DNA of 64,000 nucleotides from contig NVUW01000001.1 of assembly GCA_002733205.1 (NCBI GenBank), positions 248,001 through 312,000 of the forward strand, read 5' to 3'. The position numbers and the translations under genes are program-made. This DNA comes from Thalassobium sp. GTDB lineage: Bacteria; Pseudomonadota; Gammaproteobacteria; Pseudomonadales; Oceanobacteraceae. The notes beneath the pieces were generated by a model. It saw only the letters and a program-made list of their open reading frames with translations, had not been told where the DNA came from and made no database searches. Of this stretch, positions 39,094 through 47,093 are shown piece after piece (within the stretch, counting starts at the first letter, position 1; each line of letters starts with the position of its first letter).

Positions 39094-40221
39094 TCAGACC
39101 GTCTGACGCTGCCCGGCAATATCCGCCAGTGCCTGCAACACCGGCTGTAACGGGCCGGTAACATCGGCACCGGTGCGGTACAGGCGCTCCAGCTGATCGA
39201 TATGATTACGCACCAACTGCGTCAGATGACGCTCCTGGTCCGGATCAAGATTCAACAGCAGCAGTTCTTCAGACAGCTCCAGCTCAAGTTCCTGCACCGT
39301 TTCCTGCGCGCTGTTAAGGCCGTCATTCTGGCGCTGCTGCAGCCCCTGCAATGCATATTCAACATCATCCAGCGCATTCAGCAGCGTCTGTTGCTGATGC
39401 AACTGCTGCTCGGTGGACAGAGATTGCAGACGCGCATGCACACTGCTCATCAGCACACACAGATGGTCCTTAATTCGGCCATAGCGTGCGGTATCCTGCC
39501 AGGGGACATTCTTAATCAATACCGATGCGTGGCCAAAATTCACCACCATGCGCTTTTCCAATTCAATAATCCGTGCCCCCTCACGACACGTACGCAGCAA
39601 CTCTGATTCCAGTGGGCGCACACTTTCGGCGTGAGACACAAAACAGAATTCCGCTCCGCTCCAACAGGCAACCACGGCGTTCAGACCAAAATTTTTCAGA
39701 CTGGCAATCAGCACCGAGGCCAGCTGTTCGCGGCTTTTACAGCCCATTGCCTGTTCAATAAATCGGCTTATTTCACCCTGCTCGGCCGAATGTGTCATCG
39801 CTTCGAAAGCGGCCTGACGCGCCTCGTCCGCCGAAGACTGCAGGATTTCCCGCTGCTCTTTGCTGAGCAAAGCACGCTCGACTTTGGCGCGTACCTCGTC
39901 CACATCGAAGGGTTTGGTAATAAAATCATCGGCCCCGGCGGCGTAGCCCTGCAGACGATGATGCAGATCACTCTGGCCGGATACGAATAAAATCGGCGTA
40001 TGCCGGGTGGCATCCTGAGCCCGCAGCAGACGACAGACCTCGTAGCCATCACGCCCCGGCATCTGGATATCAAGCAAAATGCAATCGGTTTGCACGCGCA
40101 GACCGCTGATAAAATCGGCTGAATCGGTAAATGCCTGAACATCGTAGTTATCCAGCGCGCGCTCAAGCAGTCTCACCATGCTGACTTCATCATCCAGCAG
40201 CGCAACGTTGTTACAACTCAT
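39094..40221 (-). CDS. Response regulator with C-terminal helical/sensor region
   Basis: 375 residues from the ATG at 40221 (GGAGAGG upstream); the longer frame reaching 40392 runs through the ANR-box region and is spurious. The N-terminal receiver (1-118) has the acceptor in CILLDIQMPGRDGYEV and the Lys in FITKPFD. The middle (about 150-270) may be a GAF-like module and the end (about 270-360) is Gln/Leu-rich coiled coil. There is no HTH, GGDEF, EAL or HD output domain, so it probably works by protein contact. It shares an ANR-box intergenic region with the DUF465 gene. Confidence 0.8.
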   Translation of the reverse strand: MSCNNVALLDDEVSMVRLLERALDNYDVQAFTDSADFISGLRVQTDCILLDIQMPGRDGYEVCRLLRAQDATRHTPILFVSGQSDLHHRLQGYAAGADDFITKPFDVDEVRAKVERALLSKEQREILQSSADEARQAAFEAMTHSAEQGEISRFIEQAMGCKSREQLASVLIASLKNFGLNAVVACWSGAEFCFVSHAESVRPLESELLRTCREGARIIELEKRMVVNFGHASVLIKNVPWQDTARYGRIKDHLCVLMSSVHARLQSLSTEQQLHQQQTLLNALDDVEYALQGLQQRQNDGLNSAQETVQELELELSEELLLLNLDPDQERHLTQLVRNHIDQLERLYRTGADVTGPLQPVLQALADIAGQRQTV

Positions 40222-40248
40222 AAACCTCTCCCTGAGGTGATTAGCGGT

Positions 40249-40262
40249 TTGATCTGCATCAA
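40249..40262. promoter_or_regulatory. ANR/FNR box 1 (perfect)
   Basis: TTGATCTGCATCAA matches TTGAT-N4-ATCAA at all ten positions. It lies 28 bp upstream of the response regulator ATG and 104 bp upstream of the DUF465 ATG. A possible -10 TATAGT (minus strand, 40264-40269) lies next to it, so on that side the box would overlap the start site. Confidence 0.65.
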
Positions 40263-40297
40263 CTATAGCAAAGGCCCTGCAAACGACGGGGATTGGC

Positions 40298-40311
40298 CTG
40301 ATCTGTATCAA
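40298..40311. promoter_or_regulatory. ANR/FNR box 2 (one mismatch)
   Basis: CTGATCTGTATCAA, nine of ten consensus positions, centred 49 bp from box 1. It is 55 bp upstream of the DUF465 ATG, consistent with activation of that gene, though no good -10 is visible. Confidence 0.55.
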
Positions 40312-40365
40312 GGTGATTTTTGCCGAAGCAGGCAATCTGAATACATCTTCAAAGGAGGCCTCATA

Positions 40366-40605
40366 ATGACAATTGAACACCACGACCTGCACAGCGAATT
40401 TCCGGACATGGGCGACCAGATCCGTTCACTGAAAATGAAAGACCGTCACTTTGCCCGTCTGTTTGACGAGTACCATGAAGTGGATCGCGAAGTACGCAAA
40501 ATCGAAGAAGCCGTTGAAGCGGCCTCCGACGAGCGTCTGGAAGGCCTGAAAATGCGCCGTCTGCACCTGAAAGACGATCTGTATGCGATGCTGAAAAGCG
40601 CCTGA
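40366..40605 (+). CDS. DUF465 (YdcH-like) protein
   Basis: 79 residues from the ATG at 40366, with a strong AAAGGAGG 9 bp upstream; the longer frame from 40237 is spurious. All-helical: HFARLFDEYHEVDREVRKIE and LKMRRLHLKDDLYAMLK are the two DUF465 helices. The family is small, soluble and of unknown function, frequently reported among stress or anaerobic genes. The two ANR boxes upstream suggest low-oxygen induction. A bidirectional terminator follows. Confidence 0.88.
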   Translation: MTIEHHDLHSEFPDMGDQIRSLKMKDRHFARLFDEYHEVDREVRKIEEAVEAASDERLEGLKMRRLHLKDDLYAMLKSA

Positions 40606-40620
40606 GCATTGCCGCCAGAC

Positions 40621-40653
40621 ACAAAAAAGCCCGGATTTTCCGGGCTTTTTTGT
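40621..40653. terminator. Bidirectional Rho-independent terminator
   Basis: A perfect inverted repeat of 14 bp arms (ACAAAAAAGCCCGG / CCGGGCTTTTTTGT) around ATTTT between the convergent DUF465 and TorF-type genes. Confidence 0.92.
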
Positions 40654-40670
40654 GGGTAACGCATCACTTA

Positions 40671-41345
40671 TCAGAAGTTTTTGCGAATACCGATAACGAC
40701 ATTCAGATCGGAATCGTCTTTATCGTTGTTATCGCCGAACGGCGTTTCATCGCTGATAAAATCGACGGCTACAAACAGGTCAATCTTGTGGAATTCAGGA
40801 AAATCGCGCGCCAGTTCAGCACGGGCCGTGAGCGCTTTATCATCCGCATCGTCCTGCATCCACATCCCAACCGCTACATCCAGATACAAACGCTGAGGAA
40901 GGAATTTCTCGAAAGTCACTTCCGGATACCAGTACTGAGCTTTTACGCCACGATGCAGATTAATATCCAGGCCTTTCGCCGGGCTGGTGCCCAGTTTGAA
41001 TTCGGTCTCTTCACGGCCAACATCAAACAAGGTGTTGTAGGTGCGCACACCCATATCGAGGTTAAAACCATCGAACTGATTGTTGTAACCGAAGTAAACA
41101 TCCATCTCCACTGGCAGCCCTTCCGCACCATCCGGCTTGTCGACGTTAGAGAACCAGGCGCCGGCATAGGCATTGCCATTTTTAATATCAGCACCGCCCT
41201 GCAAGGCCGGACCATCATCGGTCTGCGTCAGACCACGGAACAGATAATTTGAGACAAAAGCGGCGTTATAGGTCGGATTGGCAGCAGATGCCGCAGACGA
41301 GAGTACTAAAAAGGCCGGAACGGCCAGCAGGGTAATGCGTTTCAT
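40671..41345 (-). CDS. TorF-family putative porin (TIGR02001 type)
   Basis: 224 residues with signal peptide (cleaved near ASA|ANP). The mature start NAAFVSNYLFRGLTQTDDGPALQGGADI is the family signature, followed by alternating beta strands and a C-terminal aromatic IGIRKNF typical of outer-membrane barrels. Substrate unknown. The start codon and SD lie within a perfect 11-bp hairpin at 41343-41380, so translation is probably structure-controlled. Confidence 0.85.
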   Translation of the reverse strand: MKRITLLAVPAFLVLSSAASAANPTYNAAFVSNYLFRGLTQTDDGPALQGGADIKNGNAYAGAWFSNVDKPDGAEGLPVEMDVYFGYNNQFDGFNLDMGVRTYNTLFDVGREETEFKLGTSPAKGLDINLHRGVKAQYWYPEVTFEKFLPQRLYLDVAVGMWMQDDADDKALTARAELARDFPEFHKIDLFVAVDFISDETPFGDNNDKDDSDLNVVIGIRKNF

Positions 41346-41380
41346 GGGGTTCCCTCGGTGAATTCAACAGGAACCCCATG
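41343..41380 (-). promoter_or_regulatory. Perfect hairpin masking the TorF-type porin start codon
   Basis: In the mRNA, CATGGGGTTCC pairs perfectly with GGAACCCCATG around a 16-nt loop. The second arm contains the ATG start and part of the GAGGGAA Shine-Dalgarno. Such a structure would hold the ribosome site closed until melted, bound or displaced. Confidence 0.7.
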
Positions 41381-41417
41381 TTTACCACAGACCGGTTACA
41401 GAAACATCGCTGATGGC

Positions 41418-42380
41418 TCAAATGCCACTGACGTCTTCACCCTGAGCCTGCAGATCCGCATGGTACGAAGAGCGCACCAGAGGCCCGCTGGTGACCCGCA
41501 GGAACCCCAGGCTTTTGGCTATTGCGCCCAGCTCTTTAAACTCTTCCGGTGTGGCAAAACGCTTAACCGGGGAGTGGTTTTTACTTGGCTGCAGGTATTG
41601 GCCCAGCGTGATGTGATCAATGTTATGCGCGCGCATATCCTTCATCACTTCAATCACTTCTTCGTTGGTTTCCCCCAATCCCAGCATCAGGCCGGATTTG
41701 GTCACCACTTCAGGACGACGGGCTTTGTATTCTTTCAGCAGTGTCAGTGACCACTGGTAATCAGAACCCGGACGGCATTCTTTGTACAAACGCGGCACGG
41801 TTTCCAGATTGTGGTTAAACACATCCGGTGGCGTTTCGCTGAGAATATCGAGGGCAATGTCCATACGTCCACGGAAGTCCGGTACCAGGGTTTCAACCTG
41901 AATGGCCGGGCTGTGCTCGCGGGTAAGGCGGATACAATCAGCAAAATGCTGAGCCCCGCCATCACGCAGATCGTCACGGTCAACCGAGGTGATGACCACG
42001 TATTTCAGACCCATATCGGCAATGGCGGTAGCCAGATTGATCGGCTCATCCACATCCAGCGGATTCGGCCGGCCATGGCCCACATCGCAGAACGGACAAC
42101 GGCGGGTACAGATATCACCCATGATCATGAAAGTTGCCGTACCGCCACCAAAGCACTCGCCGATGTTCGGGCAGCTGGCCTCTTCACACACGGTGTGCAG
42201 CTTGTGCTTGCGCAGCTTCTGTTTGATTTCGTTGATTTTCGGCGAGGCCGGAATGCGCACGCGAATCCAGTCGGGTTTACGCGGCAGCTCTTCGGTAGGA
42301 ATGACTTTAATCGGAATACGGGCGACTTTTTCTGCACCGCGCAATTTCTCGCCTTGAACCACTTTCGCCTTATCTGTCAT
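41418..42380 (-). CDS. lipA: Lipoyl synthase
   Basis: 320 residues from the ATG at 42380. Radical-SAM enzyme with the auxiliary cluster motif [12 protein letters not shown] and the SAM cluster motif [11 protein letters not shown]-terminal RSSYHAD present. It inserts sulfur into protein-bound octanoate. The start is 1 bp after the lipB stop (TGATATG), so the pair is coupled. The order dacA-ybeD-lipB-lipA is conserved. Confidence 0.97.
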   Translation of the reverse strand: MTDKAKVVQGEKLRGAEKVARIPIKVIPTEELPRKPDWIRVRIPASPKINEIKQKLRKHKLHTVCEEASCPNIGECFGGGTATFMIMGDICTRRCPFCDVGHGRPNPLDVDEPINLATAIADMGLKYVVITSVDRDDLRDGGAQHFADCIRLTREHSPAIQVETLVPDFRGRMDIALDILSETPPDVFNHNLETVPRLYKECRPGSDYQWSLTLLKEYKARRPEVVTKSGLMLGLGETNEEVIEVMKDMRAHNIDHITLGQYLQPSKNHSPVKRFATPEEFKELGAIAKSLGFLRVTSGPLVRSSYHADLQAQGEDVSGI

Positions 42381-42381
42381 A

Positions 42382-43017
42382 TCACGCTCCGGGCGCTTCG
42401 CCACCGGCTCTCAGCTCGGCCAGCAACTGTTGTTGTAAGGAAGCAATCACCGCATCAATACTCAGCGGCTGATCGGTTTCGTTGCGCATTTGTGTCATCT
42501 GCATGCCAGCATAACCACAGGGATTAATACGCTGAAAAGGCTCAAGATCCATATCGATGTTCAGCGCCAGTCCATGGAAGGAGCGACCATTCTTAATACG
42601 CAGCCCAAGCGACGCAATTTTGCGCTCTCCGACATAAACACCGGGCGCATCTTCACGCGGAGCAGAATCAATCTGCCACTCGTTAAGGGTGGCCACGATC
42701 GCCCGCTCAATCGCCGACACCAGGGCGCGCGGTCCCCAGCCCAGACGCTTTATATCCACCATCAGGTAAACCACCAGCTGACCGGGGCCGTGGTAAGTCA
42801 CCTGACCTCCACGATCACTCTGCACTACCGGGATATCTCCCGGCATCAGCACATGTTCGGCCTTGCCGGCCTGTCCCTGAGTAAATACCCGATCATGCTG
42901 CAGGAACCAGAGTTCGTCAGCCGTTTGCTCGTCGCGCGCGGCGGTAAAGGCGAGCATATCGTCATACACCTGGGTGTATTCCTGCAGGCCCAGCTCACGC
43001 AACAGCACTTCGGTCAT
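42382..43017 (-). CDS. lipB: Octanoyl-ACP:protein transferase
   Basis: 211 residues. Motifs include [17 protein letters not shown], the Lys in [12 protein letters not shown] and the acyl-accepting Cys in [10 protein letters not shown]. It provides the octanoyl chain for LipA. Its ATG overlaps the ybeD stop by 1 bp. Confidence 0.97.
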   Translation of the reverse strand: MTEVLLRELGLQEYTQVYDDMLAFTAARDEQTADELWFLQHDRVFTQGQAGKAEHVLMPGDIPVVQSDRGGQVTYHGPGQLVVYLMVDIKRLGWGPRALVSAIERAIVATLNEWQIDSAPREDAPGVYVGERKIASLGLRIKNGRSFHGLALNIDMDLEPFQRINPCGYAGMQMTQMRNETDQPLSIDAVIASLQQQLLAELRAGGEAPGA

Positions 43018-43310
43018 CAGATCACCATATGGATATAGTCATGGGCCATCAGATCCTGATGCAGAGCCTGCAGCTGTTCAATACCGGTGGCCGTGATGTA
43101 CACGGTCAGCGCACGGAAACGGCCGTTGGAGCTGTTACGGATCTGGATGCGTTCAACATCGCATTCAGGCGCATGAATGCGCACAATCTCCAGCACAACC
43201 TCTACATAGTCATCTTTTCCATGACCGAGAATTTTTACCGGATAGTTGGCGCAGGGGAATTCGATTTTTGGGGCTTCGGGCTGACTCACGTTTGTGGCCT
43301 CTCTGTACAT
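43017..43310 (-). CDS. ybeD: YbeD-family (DUF493) small ACT-like protein
   Basis: 97 residues from the ATG at 43310 (AAGG 7 bp upstream). A GTG at 43289 with GAGAGG 8 bp upstream would give 90 residues and is nearly as good. DUF493 core: [32 protein letters not shown] and [17 protein letters not shown]. Function unclear; always near lipB/dacA. Confidence 0.88.
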   Translation of the reverse strand: MYREATNVSQPEAPKIEFPCANYPVKILGHGKDDYVEVVLEIVRIHAPECDVERIQIRNSSNGRFRALTVYITATGIEQLQALHQDLMAHDYIHMVI

Positions 43311-43400
43311 CAGAGCCTTATATGGTTGTAACCCATACAAAATTCAAGCGCCATCGGACTTTGGCCGAAGACGCCTCGGTTATGCCACGACCAGAAACAC

Positions 43401-43433
43401 AAAAGCCAGCCTGAACCGGTGATTCAGACTGGC
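43401..43433 (-). terminator. Rho-independent terminator after dacA
   Basis: On the minus strand GCCAGTCTGAA...TTCAGGCTGGC is followed by TTTTGTGTTT. It separates dacA from ybeD-lipB-lipA, so the two may be separate transcripts. Confidence 0.8.
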
Positions 43434-43452
43434 GTGCAACGATCGCGTTTAC

Positions 43453-44607
43453 TCAGGCAAACAGGCGTACGAAGAACAACTTAATGCTGCCCCACAGACG
43501 ACCGAAGAAGCCAGCTTCTTCGACATCGGCCAGAGCAATCAACGGACGCTCGGCCTGTACTTCGCCTTCCATGCTGACCGTCAGCGTGCCGACCACCTGG
43601 CCTTTGCTGATCGGCGCTTCGATAAATTCGTCAGTCAGAATGTTCACTTCCAGCTCGCCTTTCATGCCACGCGGCAAGGTCAGGTACAGCTCTTTCTCAA
43701 GACCGATGTCGATATTCTCAGCTTTGCCCAGCCACACAGGGTTACTTTGCAGTACTTCTTCAGCACTGTAGACCTTGCGGGTTTCGTAATAGCGGAAACC
43801 ATATGCCAGCAGTTTTTGTGTTTCGCGGGCGCGGGCTTCTTCACTGCGCGTCCCCATCACAACCGCAATCAGACGGGTGTTATCACGCACGGCAGAAGCC
43901 GCAAGACAGAAACCGGCTTCATCGGTATGACCGGTTTTCAGGCCATCAACGGAAGGGTCACGCCACAGCAATTTGTTGCGGTTAGGCTGACGGATATTGT
44001 TGTATTCGTAATATTTTTCCGCGTACAGCTTGTAGTAGTGCGGGTGATCTTTAACGATGTGCAATGCCAGCTTGGCAATATCACCGGCGGTCGTTAAGTG
44101 ACCATCGGCCGGCCAGCCGGTAGCATTTTCAAAGTGCGTACTGGTCATGCCGAAACGTTCGGCGTACTGGTTCATCCAGCCAGCGAAGGCTTCTTCTGAA
44201 CCGGCAAAATACTCCGCAACGGCGACCGATGCGTCATTACCTGACTGCACAATAATGCCGCGCAGCAGATCAATTAATGCGACTTCCGTGCCTTCACGTA
44301 CAAACATTTTAGAGCCGCCTTTACGCCAGGCTTTGACGCTGATAGGCACCTGTGTCTGCTCTTTAACGTTACCCAGTTCCAGCTCATGCACAGCAATGTA
44401 GCTGGTCATCATTTTGGTCAGACTGGCCGGTGGTAAACGCTCATCAGCATTATGCTCAACGAGGATACGGCCACTGTCGGCATCCATCAGAACATAGGCG
44501 CTGGCATCCAGATCCGGAGCCTTAGGTACAATGACTTCTGCACGCGCAGCGGAGGTCGCCAGCAGGGCAGAAAACATAGCGGAAACGATCAATAACGAAT
44601 AACGCAT
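43453..44607 (-). CDS. dacA: D-alanyl-D-alanine carboxypeptidase (PBP5/6 type)
   Basis: 384 residues with signal peptide (cleaved near ARA|EV). Penicillin-binding motifs: SLTK (Ser62-Lys65), SGN (122-124) and KTG (224-226). The C-terminal domain ends with the amphipathic membrane anchor FGRLWGSIKLFFVRLFA. It trims the terminal D-Ala of peptidoglycan stems. In many relatives dacA follows rlpA; here it is on the other strand about 15 kb from rlpA. Confidence 0.96.
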   Translation of the reverse strand: MRYSLLIVSAMFSALLATSAARAEVIVPKAPDLDASAYVLMDADSGRILVEHNADERLPPASLTKMMTSYIAVHELELGNVKEQTQVPISVKAWRKGGSKMFVREGTEVALIDLLRGIIVQSGNDASVAVAEYFAGSEEAFAGWMNQYAERFGMTSTHFENATGWPADGHLTTAGDIAKLALHIVKDHPHYYKLYAEKYYEYNNIRQPNRNKLLWRDPSVDGLKTGHTDEAGFCLAASAVRDNTRLIAVVMGTRSEEARARETQKLLAYGFRYYETRKVYSAEEVLQSNPVWLGKAENIDIGLEKELYLTLPRGMKGELEVNILTDEFIEAPISKGQVVGTLTVSMEGEVQAERPLIALADVEEAGFFGRLWGSIKLFFVRLFA

Positions 44608-44643
44608 AACAATAATTTAACCGTTGGGTAAACACGGGCGCGC

Positions 44644-44649
44644 ATTGTA
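44644..44649 (-). promoter_or_regulatory. -10 element upstream of dacA
   Basis: TACAAT on the minus strand, 37-42 bp before the dacA ATG. No clear -35 is seen. Confidence 0.45.
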
Positions 44650-44704
44650 ACACGCTGAACATTTTTTGCAGGGTTGCAGAAAAAGTGGCCAATAAGGACT
44701 TTCG

Positions 44705-44884
44705 CTGCTGCGCCGGTATCTGTTCATTTGCCCCTGTCGGGTGAATGGGTGAACCATAAACGGGTGGAAACCCGACCATCAATGACCATGAAACAGTGTG
44801 CTAAGTTCCCGAAAACGGGTAGCCGCTATAACGCGACAAACCGCAATAAAAAACCCGGCACATAAACCGGGTTTTTTATTGCGG
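44705..44884 (+). ncRNA. Candidate intergenic small RNA
   Basis: The 286-bp gap between dacA and the next gene has no ORF I can support but on the plus strand shows a possible promoter (TTGCAG, 17 bp, CCAATA near 44674-44702), several potential hairpins (TTTGCCC/GGGTGAA near 44731-44754, CGGGTGGAAACCCG with GGAA in the loop near 44760-44775, CCCGAAAACGGG near 44807-44819) and a strong terminator at its end. The minus-strand dacA leader starts below 44640, so this structure is not its 5' UTR. No known RNA family was recognised. Confidence 0.35.
44841..44884. terminator. Bidirectional terminator, 18-bp perfect stem
   Basis: CCGCAATAAAAAACCCGG pairs perfectly with its complement around an 8-nt loop. 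On the minus strand it ends the coiled-coil protein gene 10 bp upstream; on the plus strand it would end the candidate sRNA. Confidence 0.92.
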
Positions 44885-44893
44885 CGGGAATGT

Positions 44894-45976
44894 TTAATCG
44901 CCCGCCTGACGTACCAGAGACACTTCACGCGTTGGATGCAGTGTTACGAACGGGCCACTGTCAGCAGCAACTTCCTGATAGCTGTGACGCAGACGGAACG
45001 ATTTATCCAGACGACGCAGACACAGCGTCAGGCGCACGGTCAGCCAGCGGTAATCGGCTTTATCCAGTGTGTGTACCACGACGGATGCATCGTTATCCAG
45101 AATGGCTTTACAGACAGGCTGTAACGTATCGGCAATATCGCGATCACGGCTGGAAATCTGCTCGGCGGATACCGGGTAGCTTGCCAGCGGCGCAGTGTCT
45201 TCGCGTGCTTCGCTCCACAACTCGGTAATTTCATTACTGCCGGCGCTGGCAACAACCACAGGCTTGGCCGTTGCTTTCACTACCGCAGCAGCAGGAGCCG
45301 CCTTCGCTGCGGTTGTTGCAGCAGTGTTTTTAGCGGCTTTTTCAGCAGCCGCCAGACGCTTAGCAGAAGCCGCTTTCTCTGCTTTTTCAGCATCAGCACG
45401 ACGCTGACGTTCTTCTTCCTGACGACGCAGACGATCTTGCTCGGCTTTTTTCTTTTCGGCTGCGGCCAGACGTTTTTCTTCTTCGGCTTTGCGCTTACGT
45501 TCCGCTTCGACTTTGGCTTTTTCTTTTTCTGCCGCTTCGGCCAGCTGTTTCTGACGAGCCAGTTCCGCTTTGCTCGGACCTTTTTCTTCAGCACGGGCTA
45601 CGACATTAGGCGCGCCTTTGTAGAGCTTATCCAGTTTGTCCTGGGTATCTTCCAGGCCGGGCGTCAACGCTGCCACCAGCCAGACTTTATCCAGATAGCC
45701 TTGCGCCTGATCGTAATCTTTGGCGCTGATGGCTTTGTTTGCCAGCGCTACATAAGCTTCGCCCCACTGGTACGCCAGTGGCACAACGCGGTAATCATAG
45801 GGAGCCTGCTCACGGAAAGCATCCATGCGCTCCAGAGCATTATTGCCCGCCGGGCTCGACAGGCGCTGGGCAGCGATGTCGGCTTTGATGCTGCTCAGCA
45901 GCTGATCCAGGTTCTGGGTAGCGGCCTGGGAATTCATTGCCAGCAGTAGAGCAGTTACGGTAATCAGTCGTTTCAT
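44894..45976 (-). CDS. Secreted TolA-like coiled-coil protein, unknown
   Basis: 360 residues with signal peptide (cleaved near SQA|AT). An N-terminal helical domain (20-120) precedes a long Lys/Glu/Ala-rich coiled coil (about 125-215) resembling the stalk of TolA, then an Ala-rich segment and a C-terminal globular region (about 250-360) with two Cys (LQPVCKAIL, RLTLCLRR). There is no membrane anchor beyond the signal peptide, so it is probably periplasmic. The coiled-coil resemblance is compositional and gives no function. A repeat element lies just upstream. Confidence 0.7.
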   Translation of the reverse strand: MKRLITVTALLLAMNSQAATQNLDQLLSSIKADIAAQRLSSPAGNNALERMDAFREQAPYDYRVVPLAYQWGEAYVALANKAISAKDYDQAQGYLDKVWLVAALTPGLEDTQDKLDKLYKGAPNVVARAEEKGPSKAELARQKQLAEAAEKEKAKVEAERKRKAEEEKRLAAAEKKKAEQDRLRRQEEERQRRADAEKAEKAASAKRLAAAEKAAKNTAATTAAKAAPAAAVVKATAKPVVVASAGSNEITELWSEAREDTAPLASYPVSAEQISSRDRDIADTLQPVCKAILDNDASVVVHTLDKADYRWLTVRLTLCLRRLDKSFRLRHSYQEVAADSGPFVTLHPTREVSLVRQAGD

Positions 45977-46018
45977 AATGAGCAGCTTTATTTTGTTATC
46001 GTTTTGTCGGGCGCAACC

Positions 46019-46282
46019 AGGGCCTGTTCACACCAATTAAACAGGCCTGTTATCGACTAAAAATGTCTCAGGCAAGGCACTGAGAGTATGGCCTAACGGG
46101 TTAAACGAACAGACAACAACGCAGCCTGAGGGATTTTTAGCCACCCCTCTTCGGGTGGGGCCAGTTTTTCCCATTAACATCGTTGTTCGTCATTCATTAA
46201 GCCAACTGATATCAATCATCTCTCCCTGTTCAGAGAAAAATTGGCGATCAGCAGGCTGGATTCAATTAGTGTGAGCAGGCCC
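46019..46282. mobile_element. MITE-like element, 264-bp copy
   Basis: Terminal inverted repeats of about 22-24 bp (from 46019, and ending 46282) pair at 20 of 24 positions; the left begins AGGGCCTGTTCACAC. An inner inverted pair CTAAAAATGTCTCAGGC / GCCTGAGGGATTTTTAG flanks 46055-46140, and CCACCC/GGGTGG makes a hairpin near 46141-46158. The first 69 bp match the short copy at 33683 at 57 positions. No ORF or clear target duplication. It lies between the coiled-coil gene and a small membrane protein gene. Confidence 0.65.
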
Positions 46283-46351
46283 AAGGCTGGTAAGATGCAA
46301 ACAATCGCCCTCTCATGTCAAGTTCCATCTGTAATCCTCCGGAGAAAAACC

Positions 46352-46627
46352 ATGTGGCTACGCCTCGGTTCATTATTATTTGCCGTACCCGGCATCCTTC
46401 TGCTGACCCTGTACGGAATTGAAATGTCAGCCGTGGCTGACTGCAGCCAAAGCGGCGGCTTTTATGACTTTATTAACGGTGTTTGCGCGGATCAGGAACA
46501 AGTCCGTACCAGCTATTACCAACGCCACAGCACGCTGGTCAACCTGATGATGCTGCTGTCGGTTATTGGTACCTTCGCCATGGTCTGGGGCATGCTGATA
46601 AAAGGCACCACCCGTCCGGCTGAGTAA
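46352..46627 (+). CDS. Small two-helix membrane protein, unknown
   Basis: 91 residues from the ATG at 46352 (CCGGAG 8 bp upstream). Two membrane helices (about 3-25 and 62-85) flank a periplasmic loop with two Cys (ADCSQSGGFYDFINGVCADQ) that could form a disulfide. The frame continues upstream into the repeat element without an SD. No family recognised. It ends 1 bp before the convergent YchJ gene. Confidence 0.65.
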   Translation: MWLRLGSLLFAVPGILLLTLYGIEMSAVADCSQSGGFYDFINGVCADQEQVRTSYYQRHSTLVNLMMLLSVIGTFAMVWGMLIKGTTRPAE

Positions 46628-46628
46628 T

Positions 46629-47093
46629 TCAGGCACCACAACATTTCTTGAACTTCTTTTCGCTGCCGCAGAGACACGGGTCATTGCGGCCCGGATGCAG
46701 CGGTTGAAACTCCGCCTTGCCATCCACGTAGCGCCAGAAACCGTCATCGGCCAACACAAAGCTGGAAACTTCGCTCAGACAAAACCAGTCGTTGCCTTCG
46801 CAAAAACGGGCGCTGAAACTGACGCTGGCGCTGCCAGCGTCCTCATCCTGTTGGGCATCGTGTATCGTCAGGCCAAACCAGCGGGTCGTTTTGTCCAGTG
46901 GTAAATCTGAAGGCCGGGTGCGGACATCCCAGCTGCTGAGCAGATAGTCCTGCAAGCCAAGTACAAACGCACTGTAACGCGAACGCATTAACGCTTCGGC
47001 ACTGCCGGCCGGCTTACCGGCATGCAAAAGCTGACAGCAGTCGCCATAAAGGCCGCCGCTGCCACAGGGACAAGCGTCAGTATCGTGATTCAT
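46629..47093 (-). CDS. ychJ: YchJ-family protein with two SEC-C motifs
   Basis: 154 residues. An N-terminal zinc-binding CPCGSGGLYGDCC and a C-terminal SEC-C motif NDPCLCGSEKKFKKCCG flank a NTF2-like domain with LMRSRYSAFV. Same architecture and length as E. coli YchJ, whose function is unknown. Start overlaps the DUF3549 gene stop as ATGA. Confidence 0.9.
   Translation of the reverse strand: MNHDTDACPCGSGGLYGDCCQLLHAGKPAGSAEALMRSRYSAFVLGLQDYLLSSWDVRTRPSDLPLDKTTRWFGLTIHDAQQDEDAGSASVSFSARFCEGNDWFCLSEVSSFVLADDGFWRYVDGKAEFQPLHPGRNDPCLCGSEKKFKKCCGA

Noticed and set aside
45280..45594. Coiled-coil protein as true TolA
   Set aside because: The Lys/Glu/Ala stalk is compositional; there is no N-terminal membrane anchor, no TolA C-terminal domain and no tolQRB-pal neighbours.
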